Shown here: positions 1 to 8,367 of the stretch, piece after piece | Position numbering within the stretch: the stretch's first letter is position 1 | Layout of the letters: each line of letters begins with the position of its first letter | Source of the DNA: Zobellia nedashkovskayae | GTDB taxonomy: Bacteria; Bacteroidota; Bacteroidia; Flavobacteriales; Flavobacteriaceae | Reading direction: 5' to 3' | Assembly (NCBI RefSeq): GCF_015330125.1 | Contig: NZ_JADDXR010000002.1 | Span: 3,298,685-3,362,684, forward strand | Length of the DNA stretch: 64,000 nt | Position numbers and translations under genes: made by a program | Notes under the pieces: model-generated | What the model saw: the letters and a program-made list of their open reading frames with translations, nothing else | The model's database searches: none | Told to the model about the DNA's origin: nothing

Positions 1-724
1 GTGCTTCATCAGAAGATGAATACTCATCTTTGATTTTCTGAAAATATGCTAATGCCTTATCATTTTGTTTTAATTCTAGAGCAGTAACACCTGCTTTGTA
101 TAAGAATTTAGGAGCTGTATAGTTATTGCTACTATGAGCAATAGCTTTGTCATAATACCCTAAAGCATCTTCTGGCTGACCCAACTGCATAAAAGCATCA
201 CCAAGACCACCTTTTGCCAAAGCGCCAAGAATATCATCTTCTGAGCTAAAGTTTTCAAGATGAGAAATAGCCTCTTGATACTTCTGCATGTTCAAATACG
301 CCATACCAGCAGAGTAGTTTGCTAAGTTAGCAGCTTTTGTACCACTATATTCACCTATAATATCTAGAAAACCATATTTTCCTTCGGCACCGTTCAAAGC
401 AAGATTGAATAAAGAATCTTTTGCAGTTGGACTATTAAGTGCTTGATCAAAATATTGTTGAGGATAATACATTTCATTAGCAGCACTTGCCTCTTTTGGC
501 TTTACTACAAATTGTGTGTATGCCAAATACCCAAGAACACCAACAGCTATAACACCAATGATACCTAGAATATAATTCTGGTTACCGGCTACCCAAGCTT
601 CGGTTTTGGAGGCACTTTCGTCTAGTGTACTAAAAACTTCTGCAGTTGCGCTTTCTTGTTCTGTAATCTCTTGCTCTTCTGCTTTGTCTTTTGGTTTAAA
701 ACCCCGCTTCTTATATGTAGCCAT
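1..724 (-). CDS. TPR-repeat membrane-anchored protein (3' part outside window)
   Basis: Reading the minus strand from an ATG at 724 gives an open frame to the left edge with no stop, so the gene is partial. The first 45 or so residues are charged and Glu-rich, followed by one hydrophobic segment (around residues 48-70, NYILGIIGVIAVGVLGYLAY), then helical repeats with TPR character (for example a repeat around YLNMQKYQEAISHLE and another around QLGQPEDALGYYDKAI). This suggests a single-pass protein with a soluble TPR domain used for protein-protein contacts. It is divergent from recF, an arrangement common in Flavobacteriaceae. The partner is unknown; the missing C-terminus could hold more repeats. 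Confidence 0.8.
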   Translation of the reverse strand, partial: MATYKKRGFKPKDKAEEQEITEQESATAEVFSTLDESASKTEAWVAGNQNYILGIIGVIAVGVLGYLAYTQFVVKPKEASAANEMYYPQQYFDQALNSPTAKDSLFNLALNGAEGKYGFLDIIGEYSGTKAANLANYSAGMAYLNMQKYQEAISHLENFSSEDDILGALAKGGLGDAFMQLGQPEDALGYYDKAIAHSSNNYTAPKFLYKAGVTALELKQNDKALAYFQKIKDEYSSSDEA

Positions 725-745
725 TTTATAATTTTATTGGTCGCG

Positions 746-753
746 CAAAAATA
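746..753 (-). promoter_or_regulatory. -7 promoter element of the TPR gene
   Basis: The minus strand reads TATTTTTG here, matching the Bacteroidota -7 consensus TAnnTTTG, and lies 21 bases before the ATG at 724. No convincing -33 TTG box is visible at the usual spacing. Confidence 0.45.
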
Positions 754-789
754 ATGGTTTTATCCAAAACCGAAAGGGTATTTATTCGT

Positions 790-797
790 TATTTTTG
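790..797 (+). promoter_or_regulatory. -7 promoter element of recF
   Basis: TATTTTTG matches TAnnTTTG and lies 42 bases before the recF ATG. It is a near mirror image of the element at 746-753 that serves the divergent TPR gene. No clear -33 box. Confidence 0.45.
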
Positions 798-839
798 CGG
801 TTTGTGAACCAAGTACCGTCAAAACTGGAATTATAGCGC

Positions 840-1919
840 ATGTTTTTAAAGAAATTATCCCTCATCAACTACAAAAATTTTGACTCAAAGGATATTGAAT
901 TCGATAAAAAAATCAATTGTATGGTGGGTCCAAACGGTGTTGGGAAAACCAATATTTTAGATGCGGTGTACCACCTTTCCTTTGGTAAAAGCTATTTTAA
1001 TCCCGTCTCTACACAGAACATAAGACACGATGAAGAATTCTTTGTAATTGATGGAGAGTTTCAAAAAGATGATCGCGAAGAAAGGATAGTTTGTAGCTTA
1101 AAACGTGGTGCAAAAAAAATCATTAAGCGTAACGGTAAAGCCTACGATCGGTTGTCTGATCATATAGGTTTGTTGCCTTTGGTGATAATTTCTCCTGCAG
1201 ATCGTGACCTTATCATAGAGGGCAGCGACACAAGAAGAAAGTTTATAGACGGAGTTATTTCTCAATCTGATAAAAGCTATCTGCAAGACCTTATAAAATA
1301 CAATAAGGTACTGGCGCAGAGAAATTCCCTTTTAAAATATTTTGCGATTAACCATACGTTCAATAAAGACACCCTAGCGGTTTATAACGAACAATTAAAT
1401 GATTATGGAACCAAAATTTTTGATAAGCGATTAGCTTTTTTAGAGACTTTTATTCCTATTTTCAAAGAGCAATACATAGCTATATCCGGAGGACGGGAAG
1501 AAGTTTCGTTAAGTTATGACAGTAAGTTGCTTAATGACGATTTATTAACTCTTTTAGAGAGGTCCATTGAAAAAGATAGAGCCTTGCAATATACCTCGGT
1601 TGGGGTTCATAAAGATGATTTAGGTTTTGAAATTTCAGGTCATCCTATTAAAAAATTTGGTAGTCAGGGGCAGCAGAAATCGTTTCTTATTGCTTTAAAA
1701 TTCGCCCAGTTTCAGTTTATAAAAGCTCGATCTAAAACAACACCTATTTTATTGCTGGATGATATTTTTGATAAATTAGATGAACATCGGGTGGCACATA
1801 TCGTAGCTTTGGTGAACAATGAAAATTTTGGTCAAATTTTTATTAGCGATACCCATGCAGAACGCACAGAAGAAGTGGTAAAACAAATACACCAAACGTA
1901 TAAATTGTTTAAATTATAG
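840..1919 (+). CDS. recF: DNA replication and repair protein RecF
   Basis: RecF is an SMC-like ABC ATPase that binds gapped DNA and, with RecO and RecR, helps load RecA onto single strands coated with SSB. The 359-residue length is normal. A Walker A loop, GPNGVGKT, sits at residues 30-37; the ABC signature region with GSQGQQKS lies near residue 275, and the Walker B/D-loop stretch [11 protein letters not shown] near 305-315. The N-terminus ([12 protein letters not shown]) is the usual RecF first strand. It starts a plus-strand run with a small lipoprotein and a DciA-like gene, so replication-linked genes are grouped, although dnaA and dnaN are not nearby. Confidence 0.97.
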   Translation: MFLKKLSLINYKNFDSKDIEFDKKINCMVGPNGVGKTNILDAVYHLSFGKSYFNPVSTQNIRHDEEFFVIDGEFQKDDREERIVCSLKRGAKKIIKRNGKAYDRLSDHIGLLPLVIISPADRDLIIEGSDTRRKFIDGVISQSDKSYLQDLIKYNKVLAQRNSLLKYFAINHTFNKDTLAVYNEQLNDYGTKIFDKRLAFLETFIPIFKEQYIAISGGREEVSLSYDSKLLNDDLLTLLERSIEKDRALQYTSVGVHKDDLGFEISGHPIKKFGSQGQQKSFLIALKFAQFQFIKARSKTTPILLLDDIFDKLDEHRVAHIVALVNNENFGQIFISDTHAERTEEVVKQIHQTYKLFKL

Positions 1920-1935
1920 GAATAGATTTTTAAAA

Positions 1936-2376
1936 ATGATGAAGAAGATATTTTTAATGGGGTTCATAGGTTTGTTTTTGGCATGCTCTTCTGGTATTTC
2001 AAAAGAGGATTTAAATAAACTTGATGGATATTGGGAAATTACGCAAGTAACCTTTCCTGACGGAAATATTAAAGAATATAAAGTGAATACTAGCATAGAT
2101 TATATTTCTATGGATGGAGATGAGGGATACCGTAAAAAAATGCAGCCTAGGCTGGATGGGACTTATAGAACCTCAGATGATGCAGAAGCATTTGTAATTG
2201 TTGGAAAAGAGAACGATTTTTCAATTAACTATAAAACGGAGCTTAGTGAATGGTCTGAGAAGTTAGTGGAATTAGATGATACTACTTTCTCTGTGTTGAA
2301 CGAAGAAGGAATTCGTTACGATTACAAAAGATTTGAACCTATTTCAATCCAAAAAGATGGCGAAGAGAAGAAATGA
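1936..2376 (+). CDS. Small lipocalin-like lipoprotein
   Basis: This 146-residue protein has a short signal sequence ending in a lipobox (GLFLAC, Cys at about 17), so it is probably a lipoprotein. The mature part has the W-x-I/V and beta-rich pattern of lipocalin-like domains (GYWEITQVTFPDG near residue 30, then alternating strands), but this fold call is inference. Two ATGs are adjacent at 1936 and 1939; either can be the start. It begins 17 bases after recF and its end overlaps the next gene by 20 bases, so it is probably cotranscribed with both. Its role between two DNA-replication genes is unknown. Confidence 0.75.
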   Translation: MMKKIFLMGFIGLFLACSSGISKEDLNKLDGYWEITQVTFPDGNIKEYKVNTSIDYISMDGDEGYRKKMQPRLDGTYRTSDDAEAFVIVGKENDFSINYKTELSEWSEKLVELDDTTFSVLNEEGIRYDYKRFEPISIQKDGEEKK

Positions 2377-2653
2377 GAATTTGAATATGAGCCAAGCCCT
2401 GAATGAATTCATAAAGGAAAATAGGCTTCAGAAAGGTATGGATAAGGTAGATGCGCGTGAAGCATGGCGTAATCTAATGGGTAACGGCGTCAATAATTAT
2501 ACAACAGATATTGAGCTTAGGGGAGATACGCTTTTTGTAGCTTTATCATCTTCCGTACTTCGTGAAGAATTAAGCTTGGGGAAATCAAAAATAGTAAAGA
2601 TGCTCAATGAAGATTTGGGCAAGGAATTGGTGCAAAAACTGGTATTAAGATAA
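2357..2653 (+). CDS. DciA-like (DUF721) protein, putative replicative helicase loader factor
   Basis: A small basic protein of 98 residues from the ATG at 2357. The DUF721/DciA pattern is visible: an N-terminal LNEFIKENRLQKGMDKVDAREAWRN-type helical region, then a beta segment with TLFVALSSSVLREEL and a final LGKELVQKLVLR. In Proteobacteria DciA assists loading of DnaB at the origin; in Bacteroidota the homologue is usually found beside recF, as here. A TTG at 2333 would extend the frame by eight residues deeper into the preceding gene; I prefer ATG 2357, which starts with the MAKRRN-type basic N-terminus usual for the family. A further ATG lies at 2387. The stop codon touches the terminator palindrome. 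Confidence 0.85.
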   Translation: MAKRRNENLNMSQALNEFIKENRLQKGMDKVDAREAWRNLMGNGVNNYTTDIELRGDTLFVALSSSVLREELSLGKSKIVKMLNEDLGKELVQKLVLR

Positions 2654-2693
2654 AAGCCCGTAAACTTCAAATATTTGAAGTTTACGGGCTTTT
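2652..2693. terminator. 42-base perfect palindrome, bidirectional terminator
   Basis: The 21-base arms are exact reverse complements with no loop mismatch, centre between 2672 and 2673. The outer ends are AAAA and TTTT, so both strands carry a U-tract after a GC-rich stem base (AGCCCG/CGGGCT). It separates the convergent DciA-like gene and ndk, and overlaps the stop codon of the former. Confidence 0.92.
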
Positions 2694-2710
2694 TATAAAA
2701 GTATACTATC

Positions 2711-3130
2711 TTAGTAAATCTCTCTTCCAGAAAAATGGAAAGCACCTTCAATAGCTGCATTCTCATCACTATCTGATCCATGTACCGCATTTTCGGCGAT
2801 ATTTGAAGCAAATAATTTTCTAATAGTACCTTCAGCTGCTTCAGCAGGATTAGTTGCTCCAATCAATGCGCGAAAATCATCAACAGCATTGTCTTTTTCC
2901 AAGATAGCGGCAACAATAGGGCCACGGCTCATGAATTCTACCAATTCTCCGTAAAACGGACGTTCATTATGAACGGCATAGAACTCTTGCGCATCTCTTG
3001 TGCTAAGTTGTGTATATTTCATGGCGACGATCTTGAAGCCTGCGGAAGTTATTTTTTCCAGAATGCCACCAATGTGTCCGTTTTCAACCGCATCGGGTTT
3101 GATCATCGTAAATGTTCTGTTCGTAGTCAT
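2711..3130 (-). CDS. ndk: Nucleoside diphosphate kinase
   Basis: Transfers the gamma phosphate of ATP to nucleoside diphosphates through a phospho-histidine. The 139-residue product carries the active-site motif NAVHGSDS with the catalytic His at residue 117, and the N-terminal [11 protein letters not shown] strand typical of the family; Lys11 is the expected substrate-binding residue. I start at ATG 3130. A TTG six codons earlier (3148) lies inside the -7 promoter element at 3147-3154 and would not be transcribed. It is a single gene, convergent with the DciA-like gene. Confidence 0.97.
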   Translation of the reverse strand: MTTNRTFTMIKPDAVENGHIGGILEKITSAGFKIVAMKYTQLSTRDAQEFYAVHNERPFYGELVEFMSRGPIVAAILEKDNAVDDFRALIGATNPAEAAEGTIRKLFASNIAENAVHGSDSDENAAIEGAFHFSGREIY

Positions 3131-3146
3131 TGTAATAATTTTTTGC

Positions 3147-3154
3147 AAAAATAC
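3147..3154 (-). promoter_or_regulatory. -7 promoter element of ndk
   Basis: The minus strand reads TATTTTTG, a full TAnnTTTG match, 16 bases before the ndk ATG. It decides the start: an upstream in-frame TTG falls inside it. Confidence 0.5.
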
Positions 3155-3178
3155 GCTTTATTCAACAATCGGCAACTT

Positions 3179-4228
3179 TTAATAGGTTTGATGTAATTCA
3201 CCCATCACTTTTAAGTTGTTTCCGATCATTTGCATTTGCGCTTCTTTAGTTTTAAAATTGAATTTAATTAGTCCAAAACTTTTAGTAAAAACAACGTCGC
3301 CCACCCTGAACGGATTGGGCTCGCCATTGAATTTCGTGTAGGTATGTGTAAGGCCACTGCTTGTAAAATCTACTAAAGGGTAATCTACTCCAGCTATTTC
3401 GGTCTTAGAGAACTCAGAGATATGACGGTCTCCAGAGAGAACAATAACACCTTTTGCTTTGGAATCAACAATTAGTTTCTCCAGTTTATCTACTTCATGC
3501 GGGAAGTTGCCCCAGGTCTCAAACCCATGTTCATTAGATAGTATTTGAATACTGCTTACCAAGATATTAAAATCGGCTGTTGAATTTTTGAGTTCTTCGG
3601 TTAGCCAATTCCATTGCGTTGTACCAAGAATAGTACCCACACCATAGTCGTTAGGTATGGTACGTTTTTTAGTTTCCGTATCTATAGTAAGGTCAGTTCT
3701 AAAATACCGAGTGTCCAGTACCAATATTTTTATACTTCCTTTCGGTGTATTGTACGTATGCGCAGCGTATACACCTTCTTGAGTTCTTCGCGGGTCATTT
3801 TTGCCTACATCCATAAAATCTAAAAACTCTTGCTGACTTTCCTTCTTTTTGTCAAAATCAACACCGCCATCGTTCAGTCCGTAGTCGTGATCATCCCAAG
3901 TACCAATTACGGGTACTTCACTTTTAAGTTTTTGGTATCCTTCAACGGCATTTTGTTTGGCATACATAGTATGCAGGCGTTTCATATTGTCAGTATCGGC
4001 ATAAATATTATCACCGCCCCAAACCCAAACATCCGGTTTTGTATTAAGAATATCGTCCCAAAGTAAATTGGTTTCATTTTGCTTATTGCAAGAGCCAAAT
4101 GCCAAGGTAAAATCGGCTTTAGGGGTCGTGGCGATCATCTTGTCATTTGTAGTCCCTTCTACTTGGTTTTGCGTCTTACAGGCCGTAGCTATACATAATA
4201 AACAAATGGTGATATACTTATTAAACAT
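3179..4228 (-). CDS. PhoD-family alkaline phosphatase/metallophosphoesterase, lipoprotein
   Basis: A 349-residue protein with a signal sequence and lipobox-like stretch (CIATAC, Cys about 17). The metallophosphatase motifs are in the PhoD order: FGSCNKQ near residue 44, WGGDNIYAD near 70, WDDHDYG near 111, LDTRYFRTD near 170 and SGDRHISEF near 266. These supply the metal ligands of PhoD-like phosphodiesterases/alkaline phosphatases. Most likely it releases phosphate from phosphodiesters or phosphomonoesters outside the cytoplasm; the exact substrate is not readable from sequence. It is divergent from the nrnA-like gene and shares the short promoter region 4229-4306. Confidence 0.88.
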   Translation of the reverse strand: MFNKYITICLLCIATACKTQNQVEGTTNDKMIATTPKADFTLAFGSCNKQNETNLLWDDILNTKPDVWVWGGDNIYADTDNMKRLHTMYAKQNAVEGYQKLKSEVPVIGTWDDHDYGLNDGGVDFDKKKESQQEFLDFMDVGKNDPRRTQEGVYAAHTYNTPKGSIKILVLDTRYFRTDLTIDTETKKRTIPNDYGVGTILGTTQWNWLTEELKNSTADFNILVSSIQILSNEHGFETWGNFPHEVDKLEKLIVDSKAKGVIVLSGDRHISEFSKTEIAGVDYPLVDFTSSGLTHTYTKFNGEPNPFRVGDVVFTKSFGLIKFNFKTKEAQMQMIGNNLKVMGELHQTY

Positions 4229-4251
4229 ATATTGGTTTTAAAATCTTACTA

Positions 4252-4259
4252 CAAAAATA
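4252..4259 (-). promoter_or_regulatory. -7 promoter element of the PhoD-type gene
   Basis: The minus strand reads TATTTTTG, matching TAnnTTTG, 23 bases before the ATG at 4228. Confidence 0.45.
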
Positions 4260-4293
4260 AGACTTTGCCTTAAAAGACTACGTTATTAAATTG

Positions 4294-4301
4294 TATCTTT
4301 G
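4294..4301 (+). promoter_or_regulatory. -7 promoter element of the nrnA-like gene
   Basis: TATCTTTG matches TAnnTTTG and ends five bases before the ATG at 4307. With transcription starting a few bases past the element, the mRNA would have almost no leader. Confidence 0.5.
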
Positions 4302-4306
4302 CACGC

Positions 4307-5323
4307 ATGAATTTGGAGTCTATAAAAGCGGTTCAGCAACTACTTTCCCAACCGCAAAAAATTGTAATTGTACCGCATAAAAACCCTGATGGCGATGCCA
4401 TTGGTTCAACTTTGGCACTTTGTCATTACCTTATTAATAGAGGGCAAGAAGCTGTAGTTGTAGCACCTAATGACTATCCTAAGTTTTTAAAATGGATGCC
4501 CGGAAACGAGAACATCTTAAATTTTGAAAAGCATAATAGTCAAGCTAAAGAAAAAATAGCTGAAGCTACGGTAGTTTTTACTTTAGACTTCAATCATTTG
4601 GGTAGAATAGGGCAGATGCAATCTGTTTTGGAGGACTTGACAGTGCCTTTTGTTATGATTGACCATCATCAAGCACCGTCGGACTACGCAGAGATTATGT
4701 ACTCAGATGTGTTAATGAGTTCTACCTGCGAAATGGTATACAACTTCATTGAGTTTTTGGGAGATGTAGATAAAATAACGTCAGAAATGGCGGATTGCCT
4801 TTATACTGGAATCATGACAGATACGGGCTCTTTTAAGTTTAGATCCACTACGGGTAGAACGCATCGTATTATTGCTGATTTAATTGACAAAGGTGCTGAA
4901 AACACACAGATTCATCATAAAATTTATGATACGAATACGCCAGGAAGGTTGCATCTTTTGGGTTGTGCCCTTAAGAATATGGTTATTCACGATAAATACA
5001 GGACAGCTTATATTACGTTAAGTCAGGATGAGCTTGATATGTATAAGTATCAAAAAGGAGATACGGAAGGTTTCGTTAATTACGGACTTACCCTTGAAGG
5101 TATTATCTTTGCCGTTATTTTTATAGAGAATAAAGAAGAAGGGATTATAAAAATTTCTTTTAGATCCATAGGCGATTTCAACGTAAACGAATTTGCAAGA
5201 ACCTATTTTGAAGGAGGCGGTCATAATAATGCTGCGGGAGGAAAAAGCGATAGATCACTCAAGGAAACCGCTGTTTATTTTGAATCACTTTTAGAAAATC
5301 ATCAAGACCAATTACAGGCATGA
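4307..5323 (+). CDS. DHH/DHHA1 phosphoesterase, NrnA-like oligoribonuclease/pAp phosphatase
   Basis: A 338-residue cytoplasmic protein with the DHH-family motifs in order: PHKNPDGDAIGS near residue 23, FTLDFNHLG near 90, the DHHQAP signature near 119, and the DHHA1 glycine-rich motif GGGHNNAAGG near 305. NrnA-type enzymes degrade nanoRNAs of a few nucleotides and dephosphorylate pAp to AMP; length and motif order fit that family better than RecJ. Its stop overlaps the gldI start by four bases (ATGA), implying translational coupling. That linkage of a nanoRNase-like gene and gldI is common in Flavobacteria. Confidence 0.9.
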   Translation: MNLESIKAVQQLLSQPQKIVIVPHKNPDGDAIGSTLALCHYLINRGQEAVVVAPNDYPKFLKWMPGNENILNFEKHNSQAKEKIAEATVVFTLDFNHLGRIGQMQSVLEDLTVPFVMIDHHQAPSDYAEIMYSDVLMSSTCEMVYNFIEFLGDVDKITSEMADCLYTGIMTDTGSFKFRSTTGRTHRIIADLIDKGAENTQIHHKIYDTNTPGRLHLLGCALKNMVIHDKYRTAYITLSQDELDMYKYQKGDTEGFVNYGLTLEGIIFAVIFIENKEEGIIKISFRSIGDFNVNEFARTYFEGGGHNNAAGGKSDRSLKETAVYFESLLENHQDQLQA

Positions 5324-5865
5324 GAATCTTAAGTCTTATTTTTTTAATAACCCTAGTTAGTTGTGGGGGACCGGAACCAAGAAGGCCCGTTGAAGTAAAA
5401 TCAGGAAGCTTTTTTAAGCAATCGGTAAAACGGAGCAAAGAGCTTTTGGCTAAAGAAGAGAAATTATTGCAAGACTTGATGGCCAAAGATACGGTGCATG
5501 AGTATACGCATTCCGCCAGTGGGTCTTGGTTCTTCTATAATGTTAAGAATGAGTCGGCAGACTATACGGCACAGCCAGATGATTTGGTTATAATGAGTTA
5601 TAATATTATCAGCCTAAAGAACGATACTATTTACAGTATGGATGATATTGGTACACTAACTTATAAGGTAGATAAACAGGATTTATTTCCTGGTTTGAGA
5701 AATAGTGTAAAAATGTTAAAAGAAGGTGAGACAGGCACTTTTCTGTTTCCTTCTTCTTTGGGGTATGGCTATCATGGCGATAATGATAAGATTGGAATAA
5801 ATGTACCGTTTAAGGTTACTTTATCGGTGTTTAAAATTGAAAAAAATCAAGAATTAGTAGAGTAG
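5320..5865 (+). CDS. gldI: Gliding motility peptidyl-prolyl isomerase lipoprotein GldI
   Basis: GldI is an FKBP-type peptidyl-prolyl isomerase lipoprotein needed for gliding in Flavobacterium johnsoniae, probably helping fold cell-envelope motility or secretion proteins. This 181-residue product has a signal sequence with lipobox (LVSCGG, Cys about 15), a basic helical linker (KQSVKRSKELLAKEEKLLQDL), and an FKBP domain at about 85-175 with LFPGLRNSVKMLKEGE and FLFPSSLGYGYHG. The linker and WFFYNV stretch are characteristic of GldI rather than of general FKBPs. It follows the nrnA-like gene with a four-base overlap and precedes another PPIase lipoprotein. Confidence 0.93.
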   Translation: MRILSLIFLITLVSCGGPEPRRPVEVKSGSFFKQSVKRSKELLAKEEKLLQDLMAKDTVHEYTHSASGSWFFYNVKNESADYTAQPDDLVIMSYNIISLKNDTIYSMDDIGTLTYKVDKQDLFPGLRNSVKMLKEGETGTFLFPSSLGYGYHGDNDKIGINVPFKVTLSVFKIEKNQELVE

Positions 5866-5914
5866 AGCTTATCTAATAATTAATAAAAGTAAAATATAAA
5901 CAAAGGTTTAAGAC

Positions 5915-7027
5915 ATGAAAAAAATCTATTACGTAATTACCCTAGTGGTTTTGCTAGCCAGTTGTAAAAGTCAGTATTCTGAGTTAGGAGATGGTCTTTT
6001 TGCAGATATCCATACTAGTAAAGGGGATATTATTATAAAGTTGGAATATGAGAAAACACCTGTTACGGTGGCAAACTTTATTTCATTGGCGGAAGGCGAC
6101 AGTCCGTTTGTTACTGATAGCCTAAAAGAAAAGAAATTTTATGATGGTCTTATTTTTCATAGGGTTATTAAAGATTTTATGATTCAAGGAGGAGATCCAA
6201 CAGGTACAGGTGCGGGAAACCCAGGATATAAATTTAAGGATGAGTTTAATGATTCTTTAGTACATGATAAAAAAGGAATCGTATCTATGGCCAATTCTGG
6301 AGTTGCTACTAACGGAAGTCAATTCTTTATCACGCATAAAGAAACCCCGTTTTTAAATGGGAGGCATACGGTATTTGGTCACGTAGTAGAAGGTATAGGT
6401 GTTGTTGATTCCATAGCAACTACAGAGACTTCTAAAGATGCAGCCTCACAGGACAAACCTTTAGTAGATGTTGTTATGAACAGTGTTGAGATTGTTCGTA
6501 ATGGCAAAGCAGCTAAGAAATTTGATGCTGTACAGGTTATGACCGATTATTTTGCTGAGGAAGAAGCAAAAATAGCGGCATTTGAAAAGATGAAAACCGA
6601 TTTTGTTGCAGCACTTGAAGGTGAAAAGGGAAAAGCTAAAGAATTACCTAGTGGTCTTAAAATATTAACATTGAAAGAAGGTGGCGGAGAAAAGCCGACT
6701 ATTGGTGGTCAAGTACTTGTTTACTATGCGGGATATTTAGAAGATGGAACTTTATTTGATAGTAACTATGAAGATATTGCTACTAAATACAACAAATTTG
6801 ATGAGAGAAGAAAGCAAGGTGGCGGTTATGAGCCTATTCCAATGATTTACAGCCCAGATGCTAGTTTAATTGCTGGTTTTAAAGAAGGTCTTTTGAATAT
6901 GAAAATCGGGGATAAAGCTAGAATTTTTATTCCTTCGCATTTAGGTTACGGTCCTCAAGGTACTGGTCCAATACCACCTAGTGCAGATTTAGTATTTGAT
7001 CTTGAAATAACTGGAGAGGTCGAGTAA
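5915..7027 (+). CDS. Fused cyclophilin-FKBP peptidyl-prolyl isomerase lipoprotein
   Basis: A 370-residue lipoprotein (lipobox LLASC, Cys about 17) with two unrelated PPIase folds. Residues about 25-195 are a cyclophilin, with [27 protein letters not shown] and [12 protein letters not shown]. After a helical linker, residues about 245-370 are an FKBP domain, with [29 protein letters not shown] and [12 protein letters not shown]. Both active-site regions look intact. It would act as a proline isomerase/chaperone in the periplasm. It follows gldI by 49 bases on the same strand and ends at the hairpin at 7048-7070, so it may be expressed with gldI. Confidence 0.93.
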   Translation: MKKIYYVITLVVLLASCKSQYSELGDGLFADIHTSKGDIIIKLEYEKTPVTVANFISLAEGDSPFVTDSLKEKKFYDGLIFHRVIKDFMIQGGDPTGTGAGNPGYKFKDEFNDSLVHDKKGIVSMANSGVATNGSQFFITHKETPFLNGRHTVFGHVVEGIGVVDSIATTETSKDAASQDKPLVDVVMNSVEIVRNGKAAKKFDAVQVMTDYFAEEEAKIAAFEKMKTDFVAALEGEKGKAKELPSGLKILTLKEGGGEKPTIGGQVLVYYAGYLEDGTLFDSNYEDIATKYNKFDERRKQGGGYEPIPMIYSPDASLIAGFKEGLLNMKIGDKARIFIPSHLGYGPQGTGPIPPSADLVFDLEITGEVE

Positions 7028-7047
7028 AAAACCAACTTGTAAAATAT

Positions 7048-7072
7048 AAACCCGCTTATTGCGGGTTTTTTT
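7048..7072 (+). terminator. Rho-independent terminator after the gldI-PPIase unit
   Basis: AAACCCGC, a five-base loop, then GCGGGTTT followed by T-rich sequence. Confidence 0.88.
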
Positions 7073-7179
7073 ATGCCCAATAGTTTTAAAAATATATGAT
7101 TATATTGAGAAAATTGGATGGGCAATTATTACCGAAAGAACTGGATAAAGGCTGAAAAATAATTCAAAAATATAGAAAT

Positions 7180-8226
7180 ATGAAACTACTTAAGTTTGTT
7201 TTTACATTCGTTTTTATTGTTTTTCTGGGATGTAGTTCAAAAGCGGAAGCTGTTCTTGAGACAGAGGAAACCTTAGAAGCTCAAAAGGAAGAAAAGGAAG
7301 AAAGTGAGGCTCCTGAATCAATAATTAATACAGCAGTGGAAGAATACGGACAGTTGCGCGTTGATGGAAAAAATATGGTTGATGAAAATGGAGACCCTGT
7401 ACAATTGCGAGGAATGTCTTTATTCTGGAGCCAGTGGATGGGCGAATTCTACACCAAAGAAACCGTAAAATGGTTAAAGGACGATTGGAATATAACGGTT
7501 ATTCGTGCTTCAATGGGTGTTGAGGATGATGGAGGATACCTTACCAATGCAGTTATTGAAAAAGCGAAGGTGTTTGAAGTGATAGATGCTGCAATTGAAG
7601 AAGGTATTTATGTTTTGGTAGATTGGCATAGTCATCATGCGGAAGACCATGTAGAGGACGCTAAATCGTTTTTTGCCGAAGTCGCTGAGAAATATGGAGA
7701 CTATCCCAATATAATTTATGAAACGTATAATGAGCCATTAGATGTTTCATGGGAAGCTGTCTTAAAACCCTATCACGAAGCAGTTGTGGCTGAAATAAGA
7801 AAATACGACTCTGATAATATAGTGGTGTGTGGTACCCGTAATTGGTCTCAAGGCGTATCTGAAGTTATAGGGAATAAGTTAGCTGATTCCAATATTATGT
7901 ACACATTACATTATTATGCATCAACCCACAAAGAAGATTTACGTACTGATGCACAAACAGCATTAGACAATGATGTGCCTTTGTTTGTAACCGAATACGG
8001 TGTAACGGAATATACGGGTGACGGTTTTATAGATATTGTTTCGGTGGAGGAGTGGTGGGCGTTTTTAGATGCCAACGCTATTTCATGGTGCAATTGGTCC
8101 GTTGCGGATAAAGAAGAGAACTCGGCCGCTCTTAAACCCGGCGCAAGCGGTTTGGGAGGGTGGCCTTTAAGTGAGATTACTCCGTCAGGACAAATGGTCC
8201 GAGCTGAAATTAAACAGAAAAACTAA
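7180..8226 (+). CDS. GH5 family endoglucanase-like lipoprotein
   Basis: A 348-residue lipoprotein (lipobox VFLGC, Cys about 18) with a Glu-rich linker at about 24-48 that would hold the enzyme off the membrane. The catalytic domain shows the GH5 clan A residues: the Arg in VIRASMG, the DWHSHH strand, the acid/base Glu in YETYNEP near 188, LHYYAS near 245, the nucleophile Glu in FVTEYG near 267, and WCNWS near 308. The pattern is closest to subfamily 2 cellulases, which cut beta-1,4-glucans, but a mixed-linkage or mannan substrate cannot be excluded. No binding module or sorting domain is present and no other glycan enzyme is adjacent. Confidence 0.88.
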   Translation: MKLLKFVFTFVFIVFLGCSSKAEAVLETEETLEAQKEEKEESEAPESIINTAVEEYGQLRVDGKNMVDENGDPVQLRGMSLFWSQWMGEFYTKETVKWLKDDWNITVIRASMGVEDDGGYLTNAVIEKAKVFEVIDAAIEEGIYVLVDWHSHHAEDHVEDAKSFFAEVAEKYGDYPNIIYETYNEPLDVSWEAVLKPYHEAVVAEIRKYDSDNIVVCGTRNWSQGVSEVIGNKLADSNIMYTLHYYASTHKEDLRTDAQTALDNDVPLFVTEYGVTEYTGDGFIDIVSVEEWWAFLDANAISWCNWSVADKEENSAALKPGASGLGGWPLSEITPSGQMVRAEIKQKN

Positions 8227-8367
8227 AACCTACCTGAAATAGAACGGAATTCTGCCGATAATCTATTTTATTCATTTATCCTGCAGTTCATCTAAAAAAT
8301 CATAATACTTCGTAAAGATGCGCGTTTGTACCATTCATAAATTGAAACAACCCTAAATCTTAAACCT

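Noticed and set aside
2497..2862. Minus-strand open frame of 121 codons crossing the DciA-like gene end and the ndk end
   Set aside because: It runs through the palindromic terminator and lies antisense to the DciA-like gene and out of frame in ndk; the composition is not protein-like.
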